The translations under genes were made by a program, and so were the position numbers. Below, in pieces: positions 41,575 through 49,644 of a stretch of 60,730 nt of DNA. Below the pieces are notes generated by a model, which saw only the letters and a program-made list of their open reading frames with translations, ran no database searches and was not told the DNA's origin. Each line of letters starts with the position of its first letter. Positions within the stretch are counted from its first letter, which is position 1. Source of the DNA: Candidatus Faecalibacterium faecigallinarum (lineage in GTDB: Bacteria; Bacillota; Clostridia; Oscillospirales; Ruminococcaceae); assembly GCA_019119685.1 (NCBI GenBank), contig DWWN01000041.1, forward strand, positions 1 through 60,730, written 5' to 3'.

Positions 41575-42075
41575 TCATTTTGCCTCATTTTTTGCAAGAT
41601 AGGGCGCCAGCGCCGCGCCCCATGCCTCCCGCAGGCGGGCCATGGTCCAGGCCGCGTTGGCGGGGCTGGTGCTGGGCAGGCGCACTGCCGCGATGCCGCT
41701 GACCGGCTGCATATACTTGACGTAGAGTTTATACGCCGCCGCGCCGTTGCAGAACACCGCCTCGATGGGGGCCCGCGCCAGCAGAAAGCCGATGTCCTCG
41801 GGGACGGCGTCCCGGATGGAGGCGTCGGAGGCCCCCTCGATGGTGCAGCTGGCCAGCACGTCCCAGAGGGCCAGGCCGTGCTGCAGGATCAGCTGCCTCT
41901 TGGCCGCAATGTCCTCCCGGGCGGGCGCCGGCGCGCCGGTCAGGCCGGCCAGCAACGGCCAGAAACGGTTTTGCGGGTGGCCGTAATAAAAGCCCATATC
42001 CCAGCTTTTGGGGCTGGGCCAGCTGCCCAGGATCAGGGCGCGGCTGCGGGGCCCATAGACAGGCGCAAAGCTCAT
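41575..42075 (-). CDS. DNA-deoxyinosine glycosylase (UDG superfamily)
   Basis: A 166-residue protein of the uracil-DNA-glycosylase superfamily in the deoxyinosine type: LILGSWPSPKSW opens the active-site region, YYGHPQNRFWPLL binds the flipped base, and LPSTSPANA is the C-terminal motif. It would remove deaminated adenine from DNA. The ATG at 42075 overlaps the stop of the HAD gene (ATGA). It is the last gene of the tRNA/RNA maintenance operon. Confidence 0.9.
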   Translation of the reverse strand: MSFAPVYGPRSRALILGSWPSPKSWDMGFYYGHPQNRFWPLLAGLTGAPAPAREDIAAKRQLILQHGLALWDVLASCTIEGASDASIRDAVPEDIGFLLARAPIEAVFCNGAAAYKLYVKYMQPVSGIAAVRLPSTSPANAAWTMARLREAWGAALAPYLAKNEAK

Positions 42076-42953
42076 CCTTTCAGCATCCCTCCCCAGGCGG
42101 AACCAAAGTCCCGCCCCGAGGGTTCGGCCCGGGGGCCGCCGAACCACAGTTCTTCGATCAGGGCGGCCAGTCCATCCTCCCGCACGTCCCCGATGATCCG
42201 GTCGGCGGCGGCTTTGGCGTCGGGGCTGCCGTTGGCCATGCAGCACCCGAGGCCCGCCGCTTTCAGCATCCCCACGTCGTTGGCCGAGTCGCCGGCGGCC
42301 ACCGTCTCGGACAGGTCCAGGCCCATGGCCCTGCACAGGCCGGCCAGACCCGCTCCTTTGTCGATGCCCTGCCGGACCACGTCGTAGCAGCACCAGCCGG
42401 TCTCGGTCCGGCCGCCCACCCGCATGAAATGGAGTTCCAGGTGGCCGAACTTGGCCTGGAAGGCCGGCACCGCCTCCTCGGGGCAGACCATAAAGGCCGC
42501 GTGGGGCATATCAATGAGATGGCGGTCCTGGTCCTCGCCGTCCAGGCAGGCAAGGCCGGGGCTGCCCATCTGTTCGTACCGTCTGCGGAGGGCGTCGTAG
42601 CCGCAGTAGGCGTAGTAGCCGTCCTTAAAGTTGAACTGCAGCAGATAGTCGTAATCCTCGCAGAAGTCCACCAGGGCGTACATCTCCTCGGGGGTCAGGG
42701 GGCACTCGTAGACCGGCGTGCCGGCGCGGTCCACCACATAGGCACCGTTGCAGGTGATGGCGTAATCAAAGCGGATGGCGCCCAGCTGGCCGGGGTTTTT
42801 GACGGCCGGCCAGGCCCGCCCGGTGCTCAAAACGAATTTGCCCCCCGCGGCCTGCATCCTGCGGACGGCATCCTCCACCGCCGGGCGGGGCCGCTTTTCC
42901 CCAAAGGGGACCAGGGTGTTGTCGTAATCGCTGGCAAGTAATTTGTACTGCAT
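42072..42953 (-). CDS. Cof-type HAD phosphatase
   Basis: A 293-residue HAD-superfamily type IIB hydrolase. The nucleophile motif is DYDNT (Asp9), the second motif STGRAW (about 43), the conserved lysine KGAGL near residue 200, and motif IV GDSANDVGML (about 222). It probably removes phosphate from a small metabolite such as FMN or a sugar phosphate; the substrate is not readable. The Gly-rich C-terminus is short. Confidence 0.9.
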   Translation of the reverse strand: MQYKLLASDYDNTLVPFGEKRPRPAVEDAVRRMQAAGGKFVLSTGRAWPAVKNPGQLGAIRFDYAITCNGAYVVDRAGTPVYECPLTPEEMYALVDFCEDYDYLLQFNFKDGYYAYCGYDALRRRYEQMGSPGLACLDGEDQDRHLIDMPHAAFMVCPEEAVPAFQAKFGHLELHFMRVGGRTETGWCCYDVVRQGIDKGAGLAGLCRAMGLDLSETVAAGDSANDVGMLKAAGLGCCMANGSPDAKAAADRIIGDVREDGLAALIEELWFGGPRAEPSGRDFGSAWGGMLKG

Positions 42954-42960
42954 GGTTTCC

Positions 42961-43728
42961 TCACTTTTGGCTGACGCCGCTCAAATCCCGTATCACTTCG
43001 CCCGCCAGCACCAGCCCCGCCGCCGAGGGCACAAAGGCCACCGAGCCGGGGGCGCGCTTTTTGGGTGTGCCGGGCCGGGCCGGTGCGCCGGCAGGCGCGG
43101 TTTCTTCCGTTGTTTCCTCTGCGATGGGGGCCAGGGGCGGCTCTTTGGAGTAGACCACCTTCAGATGATCAACGCCCCGTTTGCGGCACTCGGCCCGCAT
43201 CACCCGCGCCAGCGGGCAGACCGACGTCTCGTAGAGGTCGGCCACCTCAAAGCGGCTGGGGTCCAGCTTGTTGCCCGCCCCCATGGAGCAGATGATGGGC
43301 ACCCCCGCCGCCTTCGCCTGCATGACCAGGGACAGCTTGCCGGTAACGGTGTCGATGGCGTCCACCACATAGCTGTACTGGGTAAAATCGAACTGGTCCG
43401 CCGTCTCGGGGGTGTAAAAAGTCTTATAGGTGCGCACCACGATCTCCGGGTCGATGTCCCGGACGCGGGCCGCGGCGGCGTCCACCTTGTACATCCCCAG
43501 CGTGGAGCGTGTCGCGATGATCTGCCGGTTCAGGTTGGACAGGCAGACCTTGTCGTCGTCGATGAGGTCCAGCGCCCCCACCCCGCTGCGGGCCAGGGCT
43601 TCCACCACATAGCCTCCCACCCCGCCGACGCCGAATACCGCCACACGGGCTTTGCGCAGCCGGTCCAGCCCGTCCTGCCCCAGCAGCAGCCGGGTGCGGG
43701 CATACTGTTCTCTTGTCTCGTCGTTCAT
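42961..43728 (-). CDS. tcdA: tRNA threonylcarbamoyladenosine dehydratase (TcdA/YgdL)
   Basis: A 255-residue E1-like protein that cyclises t6A in tRNA. The nucleotide loop is GVGGVGG (33-39), and SNLNRQIIAT is the ubiquitin-E1-like loop. The region around residues 201-225 is an Ala/Pro/Glu-rich insert. The start at 43728 overlaps the cca stop by 4 nt. It complements tsaE and tsaB found at 35 kb. Confidence 0.92.
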   Translation of the reverse strand: MNDETREQYARTRLLLGQDGLDRLRKARVAVFGVGGVGGYVVEALARSGVGALDLIDDDKVCLSNLNRQIIATRSTLGMYKVDAAAARVRDIDPEIVVRTYKTFYTPETADQFDFTQYSYVVDAIDTVTGKLSLVMQAKAAGVPIICSMGAGNKLDPSRFEVADLYETSVCPLARVMRAECRKRGVDHLKVVYSKEPPLAPIAEETTEETAPAGAPARPGTPKKRAPGSVAFVPSAAGLVLAGEVIRDLSGVSQK

Positions 43729-44954
43729 AGCTTCTCCTGTTCGCACGTGGTTTGTCGTGTTTGCAGCCAGCCCAGCAGGGCGGCCCGGTCGTTGGGCAGT
43801 TTTTCTTCCACCACCTGTTCCAGGGCGGCCGACAAAAGGCGCCCCACCGCCGGGCCGGGCCGCACCCCCAGGGCCAACAGGTCCCGGCCATTCACCGCCA
43901 GCTGGGAAACGCGGCAGCAGGCGTGTTCTGCCTGCAGCTGGTTTGCCGCGGCGGCCACGGCGGCAAAGCCCTCGTCCCCGGTCTGGGCCCTGCGCAGCGC
44001 CAGCAGGCGGCGGACCGTGTCCGGGGCCAATCGGGCCAGCAGCCGCCGGGCCTGGAGCCGGGGCGGGTCCCCGGTCAGCGCCAGACTGCTCTCCGCCGCC
44101 AGGGTGCAGACCTCGCCGGCCTCGGCGCGGGAACAGCGCAGCCGGGCCGCAGCCGACACAGCCCCCGCCGGGCCGGCAGGGGCCAGCAGAGCCGCCAGCC
44201 GCACCAGCGGGTCGGGCGGCAGGGCGTCCACGGCCCGGATGCAGGCGGGATAGGCTCCCCCGTCCAGCTCGGGCAGGATCTGCCGCAAGATCTCGGGCGG
44301 CATCCAGCGTCCGGGCCGGCGGGCGGACAGCAGCTTGTACAGCTCCTGCCAGATCCGCTCGGCCGAAACGCACCCCAGCCGCTCCCGCTCCTGCAGGGCG
44401 GCGGCCGCGGTGGCAGGGTCGAGGGCCAGTTCTTCCTTTGCGCCGAAGCGGTACAGCCGCAGGATGCGCAGCCCGTCCTCCTCAAAGCGGCGGGCCGGCT
44501 CGCCCACCGCGCGCACCACCCGGCGGACCAGCAGGTCCTCCCGGCCCCCAAAGGGGTCGATGAGGCCCTCGGCCTCGTTGTAGGCCATGGCGTTGATGGT
44601 AAAGTCCCGCCGGGCCAGGTCGGCCTCCACATCGGCCACGAACTCTACCCGGTCGGGGTGGCGTCCGTCGGCATAGCCGCCCTCCACCCGGAAGGTGGTC
44701 ACTTCGTAAAAGCCCCCGCCCTGCCGGACGGTGACGGTGCCGTGCTGCAGCCCGGTGGGGATGCAGTGCTTTTCCCCAAAGACGGCCATCGTCTGCTCGG
44801 GCCTTGCGCTGGTGCAGATGTCCCAGTCGTGGGGGGCGCGGCCGGCCAGGCTGTCCCGGACACAGCCGCCCACCAGATAGGCTTTGTATCCCGCCCGGTG
44901 CAGTCCGTCCAGCACCTGCGCCGCGCCGGGGTCTAGGTTGATCTTCTCGTTCAT
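43725..44954 (-). CDS. cca: CCA tRNA nucleotidyltransferase
   Basis: A 409-residue enzyme adding or repairing the CCA tail of tRNA. GGCVRD (residues 28-33) and the DWDICT metal-binding motif (about 43-48) are in the N-terminal catalytic half; RRDFTINAMAYN and RFEEDGLRILRLYRF follow in the neck. The C-terminal half is GC-rich and Ala/Leu-dominated. It overlaps rnz and tcdA by four bases each, so tRNA 3' processing and CCA addition are cotranslated. Confidence 0.93.
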   Translation of the reverse strand: MNEKINLDPGAAQVLDGLHRAGYKAYLVGGCVRDSLAGRAPHDWDICTSARPEQTMAVFGEKHCIPTGLQHGTVTVRQGGGFYEVTTFRVEGGYADGRHPDRVEFVADVEADLARRDFTINAMAYNEAEGLIDPFGGREDLLVRRVVRAVGEPARRFEEDGLRILRLYRFGAKEELALDPATAAAALQERERLGCVSAERIWQELYKLLSARRPGRWMPPEILRQILPELDGGAYPACIRAVDALPPDPLVRLAALLAPAGPAGAVSAAARLRCSRAEAGEVCTLAAESSLALTGDPPRLQARRLLARLAPDTVRRLLALRRAQTGDEGFAAVAAAANQLQAEHACCRVSQLAVNGRDLLALGVRPGPAVGRLLSAALEQVVEEKLPNDRAALLGWLQTRQTTCEQEKL

Positions 44955-45859
44955 GTCTCTGTAAACCGCAGGGTGACGGCCTTGCCGTCAAAGCCGCACT
45001 CAGCCGCCGGGAACACCGCCTGCGCCAGAGGCAGGGCGGCTTCCGGGTCCTCGATGCGGGGGGAATAGTGGGCCAGCCAGAGCCGCCGCACCTGTGCGCG
45101 GGCGGCCAGAGCCGCCGTCTGCCGGAAGGTGCTGTGGCCGTACCGGGCGGCCTCGGGGGCCAGTTCCTCGGTGTCGTAGGTGGCGTCGCAGATCAGCAGG
45201 TCAGCGCCGCGGGCGGCTTCTTCCAGGGCCGGGCAGGGGGCGGTGTCCCCCGAAAAGACCACCTTGATCCCCCGCCGGGCCGGCCCGCAGACGTCGCCGG
45301 GGGCCACGGTGCGGCCATTGACCGTCAGGCTCTCCCCCTGCTGCAGTTTTTTCCAGTCCCGAACCGGCACGCCCAGCGCGCGGGCCTTGTCCGGGTCGAA
45401 CCGGCCGGCCCGGGGCAGCTGGAAGCAGTAGCCCTGGCTGGGCACCCGGTGCTTGGTGGGGACGGCAGTCAGGGTGGCCCCTCCCTCGAACCAGAGGCCC
45501 TCGGCGGGCATATCCACCGGGATGACCTGGTAGGGCAGCGGCCCGGCCAGCAGCCGCATGACCGCCCAGAAGTTTTCCAGCCCTTTGGGCCCGGCCAGCA
45601 GCAAAGGCCGGGTGCGCCCCTGGCAGGCGATGGTCTGCAGCAGGCCCGGCAGGCCAAAAACGTGGTCGCCGTGGTAGTGGGTCAGGCAGACAGCTTCCAG
45701 TCGGGACAGGCCCACCCCCGCCCGCATGGCGGCGGCCTGGGTGCCCTCACCGCAGTCGAACAGGAGGCTGTGCCCCTCCCAGGACAGCAGGGCCGTGGTC
45801 AGGGCCCGGTCGGGCAGGGGCATGGTGGCGGCAGTGCCCAGCAGGGTGACGGTGACCAT
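44951..45859 (-). CDS. rnz: Ribonuclease Z
   Basis: A 302-residue metallo-beta-lactamase nuclease that cuts the 3' trailer of tRNA precursors. The metal site is HYHGDH (His61, His63, Asp65, His66). GTAATMPLPDR at the start, FSGDT, and HSTF near residue 242 are family marks. Genes for CCA addition follow directly. The start at 45859 is the first codon of the family N-terminus (MVTVTLLGT); its ribosome site is weak, and the YbaK gene ends 4 nt upstream. Confidence 0.93.
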   Translation of the reverse strand: MVTVTLLGTAATMPLPDRALTTALLSWEGHSLLFDCGEGTQAAAMRAGVGLSRLEAVCLTHYHGDHVFGLPGLLQTIACQGRTRPLLLAGPKGLENFWAVMRLLAGPLPYQVIPVDMPAEGLWFEGGATLTAVPTKHRVPSQGYCFQLPRAGRFDPDKARALGVPVRDWKKLQQGESLTVNGRTVAPGDVCGPARRGIKVVFSGDTAPCPALEEAARGADLLICDATYDTEELAPEAARYGHSTFRQTAALAARAQVRRLWLAHYSPRIEDPEAALPLAQAVFPAAECGFDGKAVTLRFTET

Positions 45860-45863
45860 CCGC

Positions 45864-46346
45864 TCAACCCTCGGCTGGCTGCCAGCCCTTGCAGACGTCC
45901 ACCCAGGCGGTGTAGCCGGAATACTGTTCCAGCTCGGGGATGGTCAGCTCGATGGCCGAATTGCTGCTGCCCGCCGCCGGGAACACCGTCTCGAACCGCT
46001 TGAGGGACTCATCCAGGTACACCTTGACCCCCGGGTTGACCGCAAAGGGGCAGACCCCGCCCACCGCGTGGCCCACCAGCCCGGTGGCTTCCTCCGCCGT
46101 CAGCATCTTGGCCTTTGTGGCAAACTGCTGCTTGTATTTGTGGTTGTCCACTTTGGCGTCGCCGGCAGCCACGATCAGCACCGGCCCGCCGTCCACCATG
46201 AAGGACAGGGTCTTGGCGATGCGGGCTTCCTCACAGCCCACCGCCTGGGCGGCCAGGGCCACCGTGGCGCTGGAAACGTCAAACTCCCGGATGCGGTCCT
46301 CGATGCCGCAGGTCTTGAAATATGCTCTGACTTTTTCGATGGACAT
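45864..46346 (-). CDS. YbaK/EbsC-type aminoacyl-tRNA deacylase
   Basis: A 160-residue single-domain editing protein of the YbaK/ProX superfamily. KTLSFMVDGGPVLIVAAGDAKVD and the GGVCPF motif (which holds the tRNA-binding cysteine region) fit, with a conserved lysine in the IAKTL stretch. It hydrolyses mischarged tRNA. It opens the operon that continues with rnz, cca and tcdA. Its exact tRNA substrate is not readable. Confidence 0.88.
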   Translation of the reverse strand: MSIEKVRAYFKTCGIEDRIREFDVSSATVALAAQAVGCEEARIAKTLSFMVDGGPVLIVAAGDAKVDNHKYKQQFATKAKMLTAEEATGLVGHAVGGVCPFAVNPGVKVYLDESLKRFETVFPAAGSSNSAIELTIPELEQYSGYTAWVDVCKGWQPAEG

Positions 46347-46444
46347 AATCGTTACCCCTCTCTGAAATTGGGCGCCAAACGCGTGTCTCTTATACTATAG
46401 CACACCACAGCCCAAAACGCCAGATTTCGCCCCCTGTGGGAAGC

Positions 46445-46472
46445 TTGACTTTTCTTTGATTTCTGCTACAAT
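46445..46472 (+). promoter_or_regulatory. Promoter of the MATE leader
   Basis: TTGACT (46445-46450) and TACAAT (46467-46472) with a 16-nt spacer, giving an RNA start near 46479 and a leader of about 215 nt. Confidence 0.7.
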
Positions 46473-46478
46473 AGGCCC

Positions 46479-46693
46479 TGTACTAAAAAACAAGAATGTC
46501 TCACCGGAGGGCCGCGTATCGCAATACGCCAAGGGGCTTTCGCTCCCGGATCGGCCGGATAAGGTGACGAGTGCGCTCGGTTGTTGTGTTTGCAATGGCC
46601 GGGCGCTTTTTGTCGGGCCTGCGGCCTCTTGTGAGGCGAGCCAGGGGCGCGCGGGCGCGTCCGAATGGCAGAAAGGAGACGATCGTACACAGT
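46479..46693 (+). promoter_or_regulatory. Structured leader of the MATE gene, possible riboswitch with attenuator
   Basis: A closing stem TCACC (46501-46505)/GGTGA (46563-46567) encloses the hairpin GCGTAT/ATACGC (46514-46529), the stem GGGGC-TTTC-GCTCC, and a CCGG-rich arm. The stem CGCTCGG (46574-46580)/CCGGGCG (46599-46605) follows, with CTTTTTG immediately after. This looks like an aptamer followed by a terminator that could switch. I could not match it to a known riboswitch class. The remaining 80 nt before the start codon are GC-rich. Confidence 0.5.
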
Positions 46694-48037
46694 ATGGATT
46701 CTACCGCGCTTTTTTCCAAGACACCGCCGCTGAAGCTGTTCTTCACGGCGGCTCTGCCGGGGGCTGTCAGTATGCTGGCCTCCTCCCTTTACCAGCTGAT
46801 CGACGGCATTCTGGTGGGCAACTTTCTGGACGGCACGTCCTTTGCCGCCCTCAACCTCGCCATGCCCTTTGTCATCATCAACTTTGCCCTGTCGGACCTG
46901 GTGGGCGTGGGCTCGTCGGTGCCCATCTCGGTGGCCCTGGGCCGCGGGGACCGCAAAGAGGCCAACAACGTATTCACCTGCGCCTGCATCCTGATCCTTG
47001 CCGCGGGCGTGGTGATGGGCGCGGCCATGTTCACGGCGGCCCCCTTCCTGATCGGGATGATGGGCGCCGAGGGTGAGTTCGCCTCCCTGGCGGTGGAGTA
47101 CCTGCGCACCTACGCCATGTTCTCCCCTTTCACCACCATCCTTTACGCCGTGGACAACTACCTGCGCATCTCGGGCTACATCCGCGGCAGCATGTGCATC
47201 AACATCCTGATGTCGGTGCTGTGCGTGACCTTCGAGTTCGTGTTTCTGGGCGTGCTGGACCTGGGACTGTGGGCGGCGGCTTTCGGCGCGTCGCTGGGTA
47301 TGTTCATCTGCGTGGTGCTGGCCTTCATCCCCTTTGTGCGGGGCAAGGCGCTGCTGCACTTCGTCCGGCCCAAATTTGAGCTGCGCACCCTGCGGCAGAT
47401 CGTGGCCTGCGGCAGCCCCACCTTCCTGAACAACATTGCCGGCCGCGTCACCTCTATTTTGATGAATCTGTTCCTGGTCCGGCTGGGCGGCGAGCTGGCG
47501 GTGTCGGTCTACGGCGTCCTCATGTACGTGGACGGCTTCATCCAGCCGCTGCTGTACGGCATGTGCGACTCGCTGCAGCCCGCCGTGGGCTACAACTGGG
47601 GCGCCCAGAAATACAGCCGGGTGCGGGCCATTGAAAAATGCTGCTTTGCCGCGGCGGCGGTCATCAGCCTGGCCTCGGTGGCAGTCATCGCCCTGCTGCC
47701 CGCCCCCATCACCCGGCTGTTCATCGCCGGGGCCGAGGGCGGCGCGCTGGCCATGGGCGTCACCGCGCTGCGCTTCTTCAGCCTGACCTACCTGACCCGC
47801 TGGCTGTCCTTCGCCACCCAGAGCTATATGCTGGCGGTGGAAAAGGCCCTGCCGGCCTCCATCCTCTCGGTGTCCACGGCGCTGGTGTTCCCGGTAATCC
47901 TGCTGGCGGCGCTGGGCTCTCTGGGGCTGAACGGGCTGTGGATCAACTTCCCTGCCACGTCGGCCCTGGCGGCGGTGCTGGCCCTCGTCATCCTGCGCCG
48001 GACCCGGGCCGACCTGCACCGCCCCGACGCCCCGTAA
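46694..48037 (+). CDS. MATE-family multidrug/toxin exporter 1
   Basis: A 447-residue membrane protein with twelve hydrophobic segments and two MATE repeats. LPGAVSMLASSLYQLIDGILVG opens the first repeat, and GVLMYVDGFIQPLLYGMCDSLQPAVGYNWGA opens a loop in the second, with the Gln-Pro and Asn-Trp-Gly motifs common to DinF-type exporters. It would expel drugs or metabolites using sodium or protons. The start at 46694 has GAAAGGAG 13 nt ahead. A candidate riboswitch leader precedes it, and the cytidylate-kinase-like gene follows 19 nt after. Confidence 0.88.
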   Translation: MDSTALFSKTPPLKLFFTAALPGAVSMLASSLYQLIDGILVGNFLDGTSFAALNLAMPFVIINFALSDLVGVGSSVPISVALGRGDRKEANNVFTCACILILAAGVVMGAAMFTAAPFLIGMMGAEGEFASLAVEYLRTYAMFSPFTTILYAVDNYLRISGYIRGSMCINILMSVLCVTFEFVFLGVLDLGLWAAAFGASLGMFICVVLAFIPFVRGKALLHFVRPKFELRTLRQIVACGSPTFLNNIAGRVTSILMNLFLVRLGGELAVSVYGVLMYVDGFIQPLLYGMCDSLQPAVGYNWGAQKYSRVRAIEKCCFAAAAVISLASVAVIALLPAPITRLFIAGAEGGALAMGVTALRFFSLTYLTRWLSFATQSYMLAVEKALPASILSVSTALVFPVILLAALGSLGLNGLWINFPATSALAAVLALVILRRTRADLHRPDAP

Positions 48038-48056
48038 GCCCAAAGGAGGCATGACT

Positions 48057-48677
48057 ATGAACCGCATCATCACCATCAGCCGCGAGTTTGGCAGCGGCGG
48101 GCGGGAGGTTGGCAAACGGCTGGCCGACGCGCTGCACTGCGCCTACTACGACAGCGAGATCGAGGCCAGCATCGCCCAGAACATGGATCTGGACGAGGGC
48201 TTTATCGCCCGTTCCATCGGGAACGGCGCCCTCACCAATATTCCCCTCCACTTTGGCCGGACCATCGCCAGCTCCTATCTGTACAAACAGCAGGTGGACA
48301 TTCTGGTGGAAAAGCGCCGGGTCCTGCGCCAGATCGCCGCGGCCTCCGACTGCGTCATCGTGGGCCGGGCGGCGGACGTCATTCTCGAGGACCTTGCCCC
48401 CTTCAAGCTGTTCGTTTACGCCAGCATGGACCATAAGCTGGCCCGCTGCCGGCGCTACGAGGAGACCAGCCGCCTGGACAGCCCCAAAGCCCTGGAAAAG
48501 GAGATCCGGCAGGTGGACGCCCGCCGGGCCAAGTACCACGGGATGTTTTCCCCCGTCAAGTGGGGCGACCGGGCCAACTACCACCTGTGCCTCAACACCA
48601 CCGGGCTGGAGATCAAGCAGCTGATCCCTCACCTGACAGGCTATGCCCAGGCCTGGTTTGCCATGCACGGCCGCTAA
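48057..48677 (+). CDS. Cytidylate-kinase-like P-loop protein
   Basis: A 206-residue protein of the cytidylate-kinase-like family. The P-loop region is ISREFGSGGREVGKRLA; the Gly-rich loop departs from GxxxxGK[ST] by ending in KR. CVIVGRAADVIL is the next motif. An ATG at 48051 is too close to the AAAGGAGG site, so 48057 is chosen. Its substrate is unknown. It follows a MATE exporter and is ended by a terminator. Confidence 0.85.
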   Translation: MNRIITISREFGSGGREVGKRLADALHCAYYDSEIEASIAQNMDLDEGFIARSIGNGALTNIPLHFGRTIASSYLYKQQVDILVEKRRVLRQIAAASDCVIVGRAADVILEDLAPFKLFVYASMDHKLARCRRYEETSRLDSPKALEKEIRQVDARRAKYHGMFSPVKWGDRANYHLCLNTTGLEIKQLIPHLTGYAQAWFAMHGR

Positions 48678-48685
48678 AAACAAAC

Positions 48686-48730
48686 GGCGGAGCCGGCTGG
48701 ACCAAAAGGTCTTGCCAGTTCCGCCTTTTT
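48686..48730 (+). terminator. Terminator after the cytidylate-kinase-like gene
   Basis: GGCGG and CTGG pair with CCAG and CCGCC in an interrupted stem followed by TTTTT. The T-run doubles as part of the next promoter's spacer. Confidence 0.75.
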
Positions 48731-48740
48731 GTTGTATAAT
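48712..48740 (+). promoter_or_regulatory. Promoter of the ECF S-component gene, embedded in the terminator
   Basis: TTGCCA (48712-48717) and TATAAT (48735-48740) with a 17-nt spacer. The -35 box lies inside the preceding terminator stem. Confidence 0.6.
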
Positions 48741-48752
48741 AACTGACACAAC

Positions 48753-48772
48753 GTCAGGCATTGCAGCCTGAC
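48753..48772 (+). other. Hairpin in the leader of the ECF S-component gene
   Basis: GTCAGGC pairs with GCCTGAC around ATTGCA close to the RNA 5' end. It has no T-run and may shield the RNA end. Confidence 0.4.
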
Positions 48773-48805
48773 TTCCATTTCGTGTCTGTATGGAGGAGAA
48801 ACCGT

Positions 48806-49366
48806 ATGTCCAAGAACCTGAAAAACATGACCCTCGCCGCCTTGTTCCTGGCGCTGGGCCTGGTGCTGCCCTTTTTCACCGGGCAGATCCCCCAAATCGG
48901 CAGCATGCTGCTGCCCATGCACATCCCCGTGTTCCTCTGCGGGCTGATCTGCGGCTGGCAGTACGGCGCGGCGGTGGGCTTCATCGTGCCCCTGATGCGC
49001 TCGGTTTTGTTCGGGATGCCGCCCCTGTTCCCCACCGCCACCTCGATGGCCTTTGAGCTGCTGACCTACGGCCTGGTGGTGGGCCTGCTGTACAGCCGGT
49101 CCCGCTGGCAGTGCATCCGCGCCTTGTACCGCTGCCTGCTGCTGGCCATGGTGGCCGGCCGCGTGGTGTGGGGCGTGGTGCAGGCAGTGCTGCTGGGGCT
49201 GACCGGCAGCGCCATGACCCTGCAGATCTTCCTGGCCGGGGCGCTGCTCAACGCCATCCCCGGCATCATCGTGCAGCTCATCCTCATCCCCGTGGTGATG
49301 TTGGCCCTGAACCGCACCGGCCTGGTGCCCTTCAAGCAGACGAATCCCAAGGCCAAAAACGCCTGA
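48806..49366 (+). CDS. ECF transporter S component (vitamin uptake)
   Basis: A 186-residue membrane protein with five or six helices, the substrate-binding subunit of an energy-coupling-factor vitamin importer. LVLPFFTGQIPQIGSMLLPMHIPVFLCGLICGW is typical of a sub-family in Clostridia. It binds one vitamin and docks on a shared EcfT/EcfA module encoded elsewhere. The substrate is not readable. The start at 48806 follows TGGAGGAG. The gene is alone in its transcript. Confidence 0.85.
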   Translation: MSKNLKNMTLAALFLALGLVLPFFTGQIPQIGSMLLPMHIPVFLCGLICGWQYGAAVGFIVPLMRSVLFGMPPLFPTATSMAFELLTYGLVVGLLYSRSRWQCIRALYRCLLLAMVAGRVVWGVVQAVLLGLTGSAMTLQIFLAGALLNAIPGIIVQLILIPVVMLALNRTGLVPFKQTNPKAKNA

Positions 49367-49388
49367 TTACGCCTGCACATAAACCGCG

Positions 49389-49424
49389 AAGCCCCCGTTC
49401 TCCACAAAGAAGAACGGGGGCTTT
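49389..49424. terminator. Bidirectional terminator between ECF S component and HicB
   Basis: AAGCCCCCGTTCT pairs with AGAACGGGGGCTT around a short loop, with short T and A flanks, between converging genes. Confidence 0.85.
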
Positions 49425-49434
49425 GTTCTGTGTT

Positions 49435-49644
49435 TCAGGCGTAGCGCAGCCGCCCTTTGGGCACAGGGATGGGACGGCCCAGCTCCTGTGCAGTCTCGAT
49501 CCATTCCTGGATGACCCGTTCGGCCTCGGCCAGCGCTTCGGCCGCCGTCGCGCCGTCGGCCATGCAGCCGGCCAGCTCCGGCACCTCGGCGATGTAAGCG
49601 CCATCTTCTTCGCTCCAATACAGAATGATCTCATACTTGGTCAT
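49435..49644 (-). CDS. HicB-family antitoxin-like protein, solitary
   Basis: A 69-residue protein with the HicB partial RNase H fold: YWSEEDGAYIAEVPELAGCMADGATAAEAL is the canonical start, and the C-terminal VPKG follows. HicB normally neutralises a HicA RNase encoded next to it. No HicA-like gene is seen on either side. Its ATG overlaps the stop of the LysR gene (ATGA), so the two are translated together. It may act as a stand-alone regulator or be a relic. Confidence 0.83.
   Translation of the reverse strand: MTKYEIILYWSEEDGAYIAEVPELAGCMADGATAAEALAEAERVIQEWIETAQELGRPIPVPKGRLRYA

Noticed and set aside
43729-44373. Upstream extension of the TcdA frame
   Set aside because: It is antisense-like sequence inside the cca gene; the family start is at 43728.
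46479-46693. Assignment of the MATE leader to a known riboswitch class
   Set aside because: Core motifs of guanidine-I, PRPP/ppGpp, THF, fluoride and ZTP classes are not visible, so no class was named.
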